Source: Candidatus Limnocylindrales bacterium
Lineage (GTDB): Bacteria > Moduliflexota > Moduliflexia > Moduliflexales > JAUQPW01
DNA: 64,000 nucleotides
Direction: 5' to 3'
Assembly (NCBI GenBank): GCA_035559535.1
Contig: DATMBG010000042.1
Span: 1 to 64,000, forward strand
The notes beneath the pieces were generated by a model. The model saw only the letters and a program-made list of their open reading frames with translations, did no database searches and was not told the origin of the DNA. Positions 25,996 to 35,288 of the stretch are shown piece after piece. The translations under genes and the position numbers were made by a program. Each line of letters starts with the position of its first letter. Position 1 is the first letter of the stretch.

Positions 25996-26108
25996 GGGTA
26001 TGGGAGTGTGGAAGTGTGGGAGTAGAGAAGTATGGGGGTATGGGAGTGTGGAAGTGTGGAAAGTAAAGTATTTATTTTGTACTTCAACACCCCATACTCC
26101 CACACCCT
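25996..26108. repeat. GTATGGG-word hairpin at the nuoG-nuoH junction
   Basis: Left arm of GGTATGGGAGTGTGGAAGTGTGGG words starting right after the nuoG stop, right arm CCCCATACTCCCACACCC ending 13 nt before nuoH. The middle 26057-26076 is an inverted exact 20-bp match to 8513-8532, showing that the two hairpins share ancestry. Confidence 0.85.
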
Positions 26109-26121
26109 TGGTTAGATAGAA

Positions 26122-27159
26122 ATGGATTTAGCTATTGAAGTCATTAAGGTTGTCGTTGTTCTCTTCGGAGTCTTGAACCTGGCAGGGTTATTGACCTGGG
26201 TGGAGCGCAAACAGAGTGCGGTCATGCAAGACCGGATTGGGGCCAATCGTGCATCCATTCTGGGGATTAGAGCTTTTGGACTTTTTCATCCCCTGGCAGA
26301 TGCGGCTAAATTGATCCTTAAAGAGGATTTTATACCGGAAGGTGGTAACAAAGTTTTACACACCTTGGCTCCCTTTGCGTCGCTGTTCTTTGCCCTGCTC
26401 GCGTTCGCAGCAATTCCATTTGGTAATGTGCTGATCCTGGATGGAAAGGAAATTAACCTGCAAATCGCCAATCTGAATGTGGGGATCCTTTACATTTTTG
26501 CCATGATGTCCATGGGAGTTTACGGAGTTGTTTTAGCCGGATGGTCTTCCAACAATAAATATTCCCTTCTGGGAGGACTACGAGCTTCCTCACAAATGAT
26601 ATCCTATGAAATCACCATGGGTGTTTCCATCATGGGAATTATCATGGTCTATAATTCCCTGGATCTCCAGGAAATTGTCCGAAGACAAGGCGAGCTTCTT
26701 TGGGGTTTTATCCCCAAATGGGGGGTCATTACACAACCTCTGGCGTGTCTGCTGTTCATGACTGCCATCATTGCAGAAACCAAGCGGATTCCCTTTGATC
26801 TTCCAGAGGGAGAGTCGGAAATTATCGGTTACTTCACCGAATATAGTGGGATGAAATTTGGGATGTTCTTCATGACTGATTTTGTCGAAACGGTCCTGGC
26901 AGCGGCCTTGATGACCACTCTGTTTTTTGGTGGATGGCAAATTCCCTATGTCCATGGAAATAGCCTGACTATCGTTATTTTACAGGTTCTGGCTTTTACG
27001 TTAAAAGTGATCTTCTTCTGCTGGTTCTTCATGCTCATTCGGTGGACCCTTCCAAGGTTCCGATACGATCAATTAATGAAACTCGGGTGGAAGATGATGC
27101 TTCCCCTTTCCCTGGCCAATATCTTCGTCACAGGATTGGTAATCCTGTTATGGAACTAA
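26122..27159 (+). CDS. nuoH: NADH-quinone oxidoreductase subunit H
   Basis: Membrane subunit that forms the entry of the quinone chamber, 345 aa with about eight transmembrane helices. Signatures: TWVERKQSAVMQDRIGANRA near 25-44, FGLFHPLADAAKL near 52-64, LRASSQMISYEITMG near 152-166, and ETKRIPFDLPEGESEIIGYF near 221-240. Normal length. Confidence 0.95.
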   Translation: MDLAIEVIKVVVVLFGVLNLAGLLTWVERKQSAVMQDRIGANRASILGIRAFGLFHPLADAAKLILKEDFIPEGGNKVLHTLAPFASLFFALLAFAAIPFGNVLILDGKEINLQIANLNVGILYIFAMMSMGVYGVVLAGWSSNNKYSLLGGLRASSQMISYEITMGVSIMGIIMVYNSLDLQEIVRRQGELLWGFIPKWGVITQPLACLLFMTAIIAETKRIPFDLPEGESEIIGYFTEYSGMKFGMFFMTDFVETVLAAALMTTLFFGGWQIPYVHGNSLTIVILQVLAFTLKVIFFCWFFMLIRWTLPRFRYDQLMKLGWKMMLPLSLANIFVTGLVILLWN

Positions 27160-27352
27160 AAAGAGGTCTTAAAAAATTTTAATTTTCTTTAGGAAGAGGT
27201 ATTAAAAATTGGCAATCTGGTTGCACAGATGAAAATTTCAAGAATATCCTGGAGATCTTGTTTCATTATCAAACATATTTCCGATGAAACCAAGGAATCC
27301 TGGGATTCAGAGATGGGTGAAGGCACCCCTGTTGAGTAGGTTATAAATTTCT

Positions 27353-27874
27353 ATGAGGAAAGAAGAATTGACTTTTTGGGAGCAACTTTATATCCCGCAA
27401 ATTTATGAAGGTTTGAAGGTTACGGCCCGTCATTTCTTTAAAAACATGAAAGGCCATATCGCCCGTTTGTTAGGAAGGCCTGTAAAGGATGATGAAACCG
27501 TCACCATCCAGTATCCTGAAGAACGTCGACCCCTATCTCCTCGACTTCGGAGTTTACATCGTCTGGTAAAACGGGCAGATGGAACCCCACGTTGTGTTGC
27601 CTGTATGATGTGTGAAACCATTTGTCCGGCCCGATGCATTTATATTGTCGCTGCTGAGCATCCGAATCCTGATATCGAGAAGCGACCTGCCCGCTTCGAT
27701 ATCGACCTGGGCAAGTGCATCTTTTGTGGCTACTGTGTCGAAGCCTGTCCAGAAGATGCCATTCGGATGGATACAGGAATACTGGAATTTGCGGCCTATA
27801 CCCGTCAAGACATGATCTATACCATGGAAAGATTGCTGGCCCATGAACCTATGAAAATAACCTCACAAGGTTAA
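27353..27874 (+). CDS. nuoI: NADH-quinone oxidoreductase subunit I
   Basis: 23-kDa ferredoxin-like subunit with clusters N6a/N6b, 173 aa. Two 4Fe-4S motifs: CVACMMCETICPARC near 83-97 and CIFCGYCVEACPEDAI near 123-138. It follows nuoH after a 193-nt gap. No nuoJ-N genes follow; the next gene is an HdrD-like protein 74 nt downstream. Confidence 0.95.
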   Translation: MRKEELTFWEQLYIPQIYEGLKVTARHFFKNMKGHIARLLGRPVKDDETVTIQYPEERRPLSPRLRSLHRLVKRADGTPRCVACMMCETICPARCIYIVAAEHPNPDIEKRPARFDIDLGKCIFCGYCVEACPEDAIRMDTGILEFAAYTRQDMIYTMERLLAHEPMKITSQG

Positions 27875-27948
27875 CGACTTTAGTTGAGTAGGAAGAAGTC
27901 CTAAAAGAAAGTTCCCGGCTTTTTAAAAAAGAGGGGTTACTAAATTTT

Positions 27949-29958
27949 ATGCATCCAACACAAAGTCTTTTGGGTTTCATTTTTTTCTGCCTTCTATTGG
28001 CAGTTTCCATAGGAATCTTTTCCTATCTTCTCTATCGGCGTTATGATTTAATGCGCCGGGCACAACCCGAGAATCGTTTCGATGAAATAAGCCGAAGAAT
28101 CAAAGAAACCCTTATTTACGTTTTCGGACAGAAGCGTCTTTTCAAAGGGAAGTATTTCCTGGCGGGGGTTCTCCACGCCCTTATTTTCTGGGGATTTTTG
28201 GTTGTATCCATCCATACGATCCATATGATAGGAGGCGGTTTCGTGCAAGGATTTCATTTGCCTTATTTGAGTCCCCAGACCCGATTGGGAGCTTCTTACG
28301 CTTTTGTGCGGGATATCTTTGAGGTTTTGGTTTTGGTCATGGTTCTGGCGGCTGCCTATCGTCGGGCGGTACTCCGTCCCCCGCGAATTACCCGGTCCTG
28401 GGATGCCGTCTTGATATTGACCCTGATCGGAACTCTCATGGTAACCGATTTCATCCTCCATGGGGCTGAAACGGCTTTACAGGGTTATGAAAATACCAGA
28501 TCTCCCGTTGGAGCCGTTCTGGCCAGCTTTTTTAATGGATGGAGATTACAGGAAACTACCCTTCAAGTTTTACAGGGAACTGCCTGGTGGCTTCATCTGG
28601 GAGTTCTCCTCTTCTTCCTGGATTATCTGCCCCTTTCTAAACATTTCCATGTCATTACCTCCTTACCCAATGTGTTTTTTAGAAATTTCCACAAGAACGC
28701 TCTCAAACCCCTTGACCTTGAAAACGCAGAGACTTTTGGGATCCACAAACTTGAGGACCTTACCTGGAAAAATATCCTGGATATTTACACCTGTACAGAA
28801 TGTGGCCGTTGTCAGGATGCCTGCCCGGCCCACTTTACGGGAAAACCTTTGAATCCCAAGAAGATCAATGAGGATCTGCGCGAGTACATTTACCAAAAGG
28901 ATTCTCTGGGGACCTGGAATCGGAGGAACGGAGGGGAAGAAGAGTTAGAACTCCCCTTGGCCGGGGGAGTGATTCATGAAGATGTTCTCTGGGCCTGTAC
29001 AACCTGCGGGGCCTGTGAGGAACAATGCCCTCTTTTTATCGAGTTTATCGACCGCATTGTGGGGATGCGTCGCCATCTGGTTCTCATGGAGAGTCGATTC
29101 CCGGAAGAGACAAAAACTACCTTTAGAAATATGGAAAACACCGGTAATCCCTGGGGTTTAAGTCCGGACTCCCGGGCAGACTGGGCAAAGGAATTGGGAG
29201 TTAAACAGCTATCCGAGGAGGAAGAGGTAGAAATTTTGTATTGGATAGGTTGTGCCGGAGCCTTTGAAGATCGAAACAAGAAGGTAGCGCGCTCGGTGGT
29301 TCAGTTACTCAAAAAGGCCGGGGTGAAGTTTGGCATCCTGGGGAATGAAGAGGGTTGCACTGGGGAATCGGCCCGTCGAATTGGAAATGAATATCTGTTT
29401 CAGATGCTGGCCCGATCCAATATTGAAACTTTAAACCGATACAAGGTCAAGAAAATATTGACGCATTGCCCCCACTGTTTTAATACTATAAGAAACGAAT
29501 ACCCTCAATTCGGAGGAAATTATGAGGTCGTCCACCATACGCAGTTTATAGCCGATTTGATTCAACAAGGGAGACTCAAACCTACGAAGGCGTTGGAAAA
29601 AACCGTGACTTATCACGATTCATGTTATCTGGGAAGGCATAATGGCATTTATGAAGCCCCTCGAAAAATTTTACAGGCAATCCCTGGAGCTAAAATGGTG
29701 GAATTGCCGCGGAACAGGAAAAACAGTTTTTGCTGTGGAGCGGGAGGAGGTCGTATGTGGATGGAAGAGAACCAGGGAACCCGGGTTAACCTGGCCCGGA
29801 TAGAAGAAGTGGTAGAATCTAAAGCAGAAGTACTCGGAACCGCCTGTCCTTTCTGCCTTATCATGTTGGGGGATGGGGTCAGACAAATTGGAAAAGAAGA
29901 GTCCCTGAAAACCGTTGACCTGGTTCAGTTATTGAGTGAATCCATAGAAATGGATTAA
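27949..29958 (+). CDS. Membrane HdrD-like (Fe-S) oxidoreductase, CCG domains
   Basis: 669-aa membrane-bound Fe-S protein. Residues 1-250 hold about five to six helices similar to the NarI/HmeC-type cytochrome b domain. Two 4Fe-4S motifs follow: CTECGRCQDACP near 283-294 and CTTCGACEEQCPLFIE near 347-362. Two CCG domains complete it: ILYWIGCAGAFEDR with HCPHCFNTI, and YHDSCYLGRH with CCGAGGGRMW near 598-607, as in HdrD/GlpC. Such proteins move electrons between quinones and thiol/disulfide or other donors. Its place behind nuoI suggests coupling to the quinone pool (inference). Natural donor is unknown. Confidence 0.8.
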   Translation: MHPTQSLLGFIFFCLLLAVSIGIFSYLLYRRYDLMRRAQPENRFDEISRRIKETLIYVFGQKRLFKGKYFLAGVLHALIFWGFLVVSIHTIHMIGGGFVQGFHLPYLSPQTRLGASYAFVRDIFEVLVLVMVLAAAYRRAVLRPPRITRSWDAVLILTLIGTLMVTDFILHGAETALQGYENTRSPVGAVLASFFNGWRLQETTLQVLQGTAWWLHLGVLLFFLDYLPLSKHFHVITSLPNVFFRNFHKNALKPLDLENAETFGIHKLEDLTWKNILDIYTCTECGRCQDACPAHFTGKPLNPKKINEDLREYIYQKDSLGTWNRRNGGEEELELPLAGGVIHEDVLWACTTCGACEEQCPLFIEFIDRIVGMRRHLVLMESRFPEETKTTFRNMENTGNPWGLSPDSRADWAKELGVKQLSEEEEVEILYWIGCAGAFEDRNKKVARSVVQLLKKAGVKFGILGNEEGCTGESARRIGNEYLFQMLARSNIETLNRYKVKKILTHCPHCFNTIRNEYPQFGGNYEVVHHTQFIADLIQQGRLKPTKALEKTVTYHDSCYLGRHNGIYEAPRKILQAIPGAKMVELPRNRKNSFCCGAGGGRMWMEENQGTRVNLARIEEVVESKAEVLGTACPFCLIMLGDGVRQIGKEESLKTVDLVQLLSESIEMD

Positions 29959-30189
29959 GAAAATCTCTACTCCCGGTCAGATACTCTTTTTCGTGAAGGG
30001 GAGGTAAGGGATTTCTCCTAAGGTTCAGGTGGGAGGTTTAAGGCTTTTAAAAATCCCACGTAAGGTACCGACTAAGAGCTAAGAGGCTTAGAAGGTAAAG
30101 AGGTAGATAACGGATCCAAGATCGCGAAATGGGAAGAAGTAGATCTTTGTTCCGTAATCTCCGGATTTAGGTTGAAAAGGAGAATCATT

Positions 30190-30684
30190 ATGCGAGCAAC
30201 TATGAGATTACAGGTCGGTGATGAAGCACCGGACTTTACCCTTCCGGCCACGGGTGAAACTGCCGGAAAAGGTCAAGAGCGAAAGAATATCAGTCTGAAG
30301 GATTATCGAGGGAAGAAAAACGTACTCCTGGCTTTTGTTCCTGCGGCCTTTACAAAGGTTTGAAGTGCCCAGATGCCTGCTTACGAGGAAGATCTGGCCG
30401 AGTTTAGCAGGTATGACACCCAGGTACTGGGTATCAGCACGGATAATGTACCTTCCCTGGAGAATTGGGCGAAAAGCATGGGTGGGTTATCTTATCCACT
30501 TCTGAGCGACTTCTGGCCCCATGGTCAGGTTGCCCTTAAATATGGAATCTTAAGGGAAGAGGGGATATGTGAGAGAGCCCTGTTTGTCATTGACAAGCAA
30601 GGAATTATTCGATATATCGATATCCACCCCATCGGGGACCAGCCGGATAATGCTGAAATTTTCGAGGTGTTGAAAAAACTCTAG
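30190..30684 (+). CDS. Selenocysteine peroxiredoxin (AhpE/BCP-like)
   Basis: Thiol/selenol peroxidase reducing hydroperoxides, 164 aa. The thioredoxin-fold peroxiredoxin motif [17 protein letters not shown] places in-frame TGA 30361-30363 (residue 58) at the peroxidatic Cys; the frame then runs to [16 protein letters not shown] and a normal end. N-terminal [13 protein letters not shown] is typical. The second Cys of the usual CT motif is absent and a Cys appears in [11 protein letters not shown], a possible resolving residue. ATG 30190 has AAAAGGAG 7 nt upstream; an upstream TTG at 30172 is less likely. Monocistronic, with trxB nearby as a possible reductant source. Confidence 0.9.
30369..30397 (+). 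promoter_or_regulatory. SECIS-like stem-loop for peroxiredoxin
   Basis: CCAGAT (30369-30374) pairs with ATCTGG (30392-30397); an inner CCT/AGG helix closes the apical loop GCTTACG at 30379-30385, which starts with G about 15 nt after the UGA. Confidence 0.55.
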
Positions 30685-31013
30685 TCGGAAGTATACCCGG
30701 GCAGGTCCCCCTTTGAATTTTAAACTCCTTACGTGGGATAAATCTTTTTACCGATAGTTTAAACCAGACCGGGTGAATTCGGGGGGAAGGGGGGTGGAAA
30801 AGGATTTTTCTGAAAAGGGATTCCCCCGCAAATAGTCGAGGACTAAAAGTTCTTGATTCTTAATCGGTATTCTCGTATATTATCAATAGGAAAGCGTTAT
30901 ACGATGATTCCTATCATCAGCGAATAAAATTCGCCGGAACTCGGTTTAATGAGTTATTAAATAAAAAAGGGTCTCTGCGTGACAATGGGTTAAAAATTTA
31001 TAAGGAGGTTCCG
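30685..31013. other. Intergenic leader of clpC
   Basis: A GGTGGAAAAGG/G-rich stretch at about 30780-30830 and the candidate promoter at 30853. No gene or CtsR-type direct repeat recognised. Confidence 0.4.
30853..30881 (+). promoter_or_regulatory. Candidate promoter of clpC
   Basis: TTGATT (30853-30858), 17 bp, TATATT (30876-30881), 130 nt before the clpC start. Confidence 0.5.
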
Positions 31014-33470
31014 ATGTTCGACAGATTTACAGAGCGAGCACGTAAAGTGATTATTTTAGCCAGAGATGAGGCCAGTCGTCTTAAACATGATAGTTTAGAC
31101 TGTGAGCATCTCTTGCTAGGCCTTATTCGAGAAGGGGGAGGGATTGCCATAGCAGCCCTGCAAAAACTAGGTGTAGACCCCGATCGGCTGCGACAGGAAA
31201 TCGAAAGCCGATTGGTCAGGGGTAAAGAAGCACCCTCGCTCAGTGAAATACCCTTTACGCCTGCTGCTAAGAAAGTATTAGAGCTTTCAATAGAGGCTTC
31301 TCGTCAACTAGGCCACAATTATATCGGTACAGAGCATTTGTTATTAGGGCTCGAAAAGGAGCGAAATAGCCTGGCTGCTAAGGTCCTCAGGGATTTTGGG
31401 ATAACTGAGGAGAAACTAAAAAGACAGATTTTATGGCTTTTAGGAACTCCTCAAGAAACTACAAAAGAACAAGAAGAATTTAAAGTACTTAAACATTTCA
31501 GTGTAGATCTTACGCAGTTGGCCCGAGAAGGTAAAATTGATCCGGTCATTGGGCGGGATGACGAAACGGAACGAGTCATCCAGATCCTGAGCCGGCGAAC
31601 GAAAAATAATCCTATTTTATTAGGAGAACCCGGAGTCGGTAAAACGGCTATTGTGGAAGGACTGGCTCAGAGAATCGTCAATGGAACGGTACCGGAAATT
31701 CTCCTCAACAAGCATGTGATCACCTTAGACCTGGCTGCTCTGGTTGCAGGAACTAAGTATCGAGGTCAGTTTGAGGAACGGCTAAAAGCCGTTATGAAAG
31801 AAATCAAAAGCTCTGACCGGATTATTATGTTCATCGATGAGATTCATACCTTGGTCGGAGCCGGTGCCGCCGAGGGTTCCATTGATGCTTCCAATATGCT
31901 AAAACCCTCCTTATCTCGAGGGGAAATCCAGTGTATTGGGGCTACAACTCTGGATGAATACCGTAAGTATATCGAAAAAGATGGAGCTCTGGCACGACGT
32001 TTCCAGACGGTGATTGTAAATCCTCCGAAGGCGGAAGAAACCATCAGTATTTTGAAAGGCCTACGGGAAAAATATGAAAGCTTCCATCGGGTCAAGATCC
32101 CCGATGAAGTTATTAAGACGGCGGTTCGACTGTCCGAACAGTATATAACCGATAGATTTTTCCCGGATAAGGCGATTGATGTGATCGATGAAGCCAGTTC
32201 CAGACGGAAACTTCATGGTTACATGTACCCACCTAGCTTTAAGGAGCTCGAGGAAGAGATTCAACAGGTGAATATGCAGAAAGAGAGCGCGGTCCTGGAA
32301 CAAGATTTTGAGAAAGCGGCAGAGCTAAGGGATAAAGAACGTCAGCTACGGGCTAAGTTGGAAACCATGAAGGTGAACTGGCGGGAAAATCGAGAGAAAA
32401 TCACCCCTGTTGTTACAGAAGAAGATGTAGCCCATGTGGTTTCCAAGTGGACCGGAATCCCGCTTTATAAACTGGAAGAGACCGAAACCGAGCGACTCCT
32501 GCATATGGAAGAAGAGCTTCATAAGCGCGTGGTGGGACAGGATGAAGCCATTAAAGCAATCGCCAAGGCCATTCGACGCTCCCGTACCGGACTCAAAAAT
32601 CCAAAACGACCGGTTGGCTCCTTTATATTTCTCGGACCTACAGGGGTAGGAAAAACTGAATTGAGTAAAGCCTTAGCTGAATTCCTCTTCGGCAGTGAAG
32701 CGGCTTTGATCCGAATCGACATGTCGGAGTACATGGAAAAGTTCTCGGTATCCCGATTGGTTGGAGCCCCTCCGGGTTACATCGGATACGATGAAGGCGG
32801 GCAGCTCACAGAGAAGGTTCGGCGTAGACCTTACTCGGTTATCTTGCTGGATGAAATCGAGAAAGCGCACCCGGATGTCTTCAATATCCTGCTCCAGGTT
32901 TTAGAAGATGGTCAGTTGACCGATAGTATCGGACATGTTGTAGATTTCAAAAATACGGTCATCATCATGACTTCTAACGTGGGAGCGCGAATGATCGAAA
33001 AGCGGACTTCTTTAGGGTTCCATCAGCAGGATGAAGAGGTGACCTATGAAAAGATGAAAGAGCTGGTGACCTCGGAGTTAAAAAAGGTCTTTAACCCGGA
33101 ATTCCTGAACCGAATCGACGAGGTAATCACCTTCCATACCTTACAAAAAGAGCATATTAATCAAATCGTGGATATTATGATCGGCCAGGTTAATGCCCAA
33201 CTTGCGAAGAAGGGAATTACGCTGGTGCTTGAACCTGAGGCAAAAGAATGGCTGGCCAATAAAGGATACAATCCAAGCTATGGAGCACGACCTTTACGGC
33301 GCGTGATCCAAAAGTATGTGGAAGATGCCTTGGCCGAAGAAGTCTTAAAAGGTCGATTTAAAGAAGAGACGGTTGTTCGCGTGGTTGTGGAAGAGGAAAA
33401 TAAGCTTGGATTTATCGAAGAACCTTCTAAAACCGAGGAAAAATTGGAAGTTATCGAAAAGGGAATCTAA
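31014..33470 (+). CDS. clpC: ATP-dependent Clp protease ATP-binding subunit ClpC
   Basis: AAA+ unfoldase that feeds proteins to ClpP, 818 aa. Two Clp_N repeats at about 1-145 ([36 protein letters not shown]), first Walker A GEPGVGKT near 204, Walker [13 protein letters not shown] near 275, an UVR/M-domain coiled coil near 415-450 ([18 protein letters not shown]) and second Walker [10 protein letters not shown] near 541. The UVR segment separates ClpC from ClpA; its length separates it from ClpB. A consensus-like GGAGG box lies 6 nt before ATG. Confidence 0.96.
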   Translation: MFDRFTERARKVIILARDEASRLKHDSLDCEHLLLGLIREGGGIAIAALQKLGVDPDRLRQEIESRLVRGKEAPSLSEIPFTPAAKKVLELSIEASRQLGHNYIGTEHLLLGLEKERNSLAAKVLRDFGITEEKLKRQILWLLGTPQETTKEQEEFKVLKHFSVDLTQLAREGKIDPVIGRDDETERVIQILSRRTKNNPILLGEPGVGKTAIVEGLAQRIVNGTVPEILLNKHVITLDLAALVAGTKYRGQFEERLKAVMKEIKSSDRIIMFIDEIHTLVGAGAAEGSIDASNMLKPSLSRGEIQCIGATTLDEYRKYIEKDGALARRFQTVIVNPPKAEETISILKGLREKYESFHRVKIPDEVIKTAVRLSEQYITDRFFPDKAIDVIDEASSRRKLHGYMYPPSFKELEEEIQQVNMQKESAVLEQDFEKAAELRDKERQLRAKLETMKVNWRENREKITPVVTEEDVAHVVSKWTGIPLYKLEETETERLLHMEEELHKRVVGQDEAIKAIAKAIRRSRTGLKNPKRPVGSFIFLGPTGVGKTELSKALAEFLFGSEAALIRIDMSEYMEKFSVSRLVGAPPGYIGYDEGGQLTEKVRRRPYSVILLDEIEKAHPDVFNILLQVLEDGQLTDSIGHVVDFKNTVIIMTSNVGARMIEKRTSLGFHQQDEEVTYEKMKELVTSELKKVFNPEFLNRIDEVITFHTLQKEHINQIVDIMIGQVNAQLAKKGITLVLEPEAKEWLANKGYNPSYGARPLRRVIQKYVEDALAEEVLKGRFKEETVVRVVVEEENKLGFIEEPSKTEEKLEVIEKGI

Positions 33471-33497
33471 AAGACCGTTGTTAAATACCATCTCCTA

Positions 33498-33529
33498 TAA
33501 TAGGGGCGGGCTTAAACCCGCCCCTATTA
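33498..33529. repeat. 13-bp hairpin after clpC
   Basis: TAATAGGGGCGGG, loop CTTAAA, and its complement; perfect stem of 13 bp, 27 nt after the clpC stop. It has no T tail. The core GGGGCGGGxTTAAACCCGCCCC is a common repeat style in environmental genomes and may also stabilise mRNA ends. Confidence 0.75.
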
Positions 33530-33628
33530 CGTTTAACGGATTCTTGAACCTATTTTTTTACTTTACTAAAATCGATGTGAGCAGGGATACTCATATTGAG
33601 CTTAGTAAAGTAGAGGCCATTCAAAATA

Positions 33629-34552
33629 ATGAGAAACGTCATTATTATCGGATCCGGCCCAGCGGGACTCACAGCAGCTATTTATACCGCCAGAGCTAAT
33701 TTGAACCCCCTTGTTTTTGAAGGATATGGAGCGGGAGGCCAACTGATGTTAACCACCATGGTGGAAAATTTTCCGGGGTTTCCTGAAGGTATTTTAGGCC
33801 CCCAGTTGATGGAAGATATGCGCAAGCAAGCAGAACGGTTCGGCGCAGAGTTGATTCGGAAAGATGTGACCGGGGTAGACCTCTCTCAAAGACCTTTTAA
33901 AATCCAGGTGGAAGAAAACACCTACGAAACTAAATCCCTGATCATCGCCTCAGGGGCTTCCGCAAAGCTATTGGGACTTGAATCGGAAAAGAAGTTGATG
34001 GGACGAGGGGTTACAACCTGTGCAACCTGTGACGGTTTTTTCTATCGAGGTCAAGAGGTGGCCGTTGTAGGTGGCGGAGATTCCGCCATGGAGGAAGCAA
34101 TCTTTCTTACAAAATTTGCAACCAAAGTGACCGTTATCCACCGACGAGATAAACTACGAGCCTCTAAAATCATGCAGGAAAAGGCGTTTAAAAATCCAAA
34201 AATCGAATTCATGTGGAACTCGGTTGTAGAAAAGGTCCTCGACGAAAACCTGGGTAAGGTTACCGGCGCTTTGATCAGAAACGTTAAAACGGGAGAATTG
34301 ACCGAGAAAAAATTTTCAGGTCTCTTTGTAGCCATCGGACATACTCCCAATACCCAATTATTCGCCGGGCAATTGGAACTGGATGAGCAGGGATATATCA
34401 TCACCCGAAATGGAACCCATACCAGTGTCCCCGGCGTCTTTGCTGCCGGAGATGTCCAGGACCACGTTTATAGACAAGCCATTACAGCCGCTGGAAGTGG
34501 GTGTATGGCAGCCATGGATGTGGAAAAATTCCTGGAACACTCCGAACCTTAA
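33629..34552 (+). CDS. trxB: Thioredoxin reductase
   Basis: FAD/NADPH enzyme that reduces thioredoxin, 307 aa. FAD loop IIGSGPAGLTAAIYTARA near 5-22, redox CATC in TTCATCDGFFYRG near 130-133, NADPH loop VVGGGDSAMEEA near 148-159, and the final FAD motif GVFAAGDVQDHVYRQAITAA. Standard low-molecular-weight type. Useful partner for the peroxiredoxin upstream and for the several thioredoxin/glutaredoxin proteins of the mercury island, though the link is inference. Confidence 0.95.
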   Translation: MRNVIIIGSGPAGLTAAIYTARANLNPLVFEGYGAGGQLMLTTMVENFPGFPEGILGPQLMEDMRKQAERFGAELIRKDVTGVDLSQRPFKIQVEENTYETKSLIIASGASAKLLGLESEKKLMGRGVTTCATCDGFFYRGQEVAVVGGGDSAMEEAIFLTKFATKVTVIHRRDKLRASKIMQEKAFKNPKIEFMWNSVVEKVLDENLGKVTGALIRNVKTGELTEKKFSGLFVAIGHTPNTQLFAGQLELDEQGYIITRNGTHTSVPGVFAAGDVQDHVYRQAITAAGSGCMAAMDVEKFLEHSEP

Positions 34553-34574
34553 ATCCAACAGGAAAATAGCTTTT

Positions 34575-34602
34575 CCGGCTTCGGACTCCCGGCTGAAGCC
34601 GG
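34575..34602. terminator. Hairpin after trxB
   Basis: CCGGCTTC (34575-34582) pairs with GAAGCCGG (34595-34602) 23 nt after the trxB stop. Only a short T-containing tail follows, so terminator function is tentative. Confidence 0.45.
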
Positions 34603-34713
34603 GTTATTCCCTGTAAGTCCGAATTGCCTTTATCGAAGAAAGCGATTATATTGTCATTATAGGCTTCATGATAGGTTATTCACTTAAAAATTGAAAAAGG
34701 AGGAGGATAGTCT

Positions 34714-35037
34714 ATGATAACCGTAACAGACGCAGCCGCATCTAAAATCAAGAGTCTTCTGGAACAGCAAGGTAAACCGGGATACGGATTAAGGATGCGG
34801 GTTGTGGGCGGTGGATGTTCAGGATTGCAATATCAGTTAAACTTTGAGGAAAAAGCCAATGCAACGGATAGGGTTCTCGAAACAAAGGGGATTAAAATCT
34901 TCATCGATATGAAAAGCTCGCTTTATCTGGTTGGATCGGAGTTGGACTATGTAGATGGACTTATGGGAGCTGGGTTTAAAATTAATAATCCCAATGCCAA
35001 ATCCACCTGCGGTTGTGGAGAATCTTTTCAGGCTTAA
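34714..35037 (+). CDS. A-type iron-sulfur carrier (IscA/ErpA/HesB family)
   Basis: 107-aa carrier that accepts and passes on Fe-S clusters. The three ligand Cys are present: VVGGGCSGLQYQL near 30-42 and STCGCGESF near 97-105. Domain is full length with YVDGLMGAGFKINNPNA before the Cys pair. A GGAGGA box lies 8 nt before ATG. Sec-containing HesB-like proteins exist, but here all three positions are Cys codons. Separation of ErpA from IscA needs phylogeny. Confidence 0.93.
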   Translation: MITVTDAAASKIKSLLEQQGKPGYGLRMRVVGGGCSGLQYQLNFEEKANATDRVLETKGIKIFIDMKSSLYLVGSELDYVDGLMGAGFKINNPNAKSTCGCGESFQA

Positions 35038-35049
35038 AACTCTGTAGGG

Positions 35050-35164
35050 CTCAGCCACAAAGACACGAAGACCCCCGGGTTGAAAGTCGAAGGGGAGAGC
35101 ATAGTTGCCGGGAGCCTTTCTCTTCAGGGAGAAAGGTACGTGTCTTTGTAGCTGAGTGGCCGGG
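35050..35164. repeat. Long imperfect inverted repeat with CACAAAGACACG arms
   Basis: GGCTCAGCCACAAAGACACG at the left and CGTGTCTTTGTAGCTGAGTGG at the right pair over about 20 bp with one or two mismatches; inside is a second hairpin CCTTTCTC/GAGAAAGG. No gene. Transposon-like palindrome of the type seen scattered in many environmental genomes. Confidence 0.7.
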
Positions 35165-35288
35165 TTTTTAGAAAATTTTCTTGCCTTTCTACTCCTACCT
35201 CTGATAATAATACCTTTAATATCGTCATCTTAGTTTCACAGATTTTAATTTTAGTAGTCTTTGGATTCCGAAAAACCGTACGCGGAGT

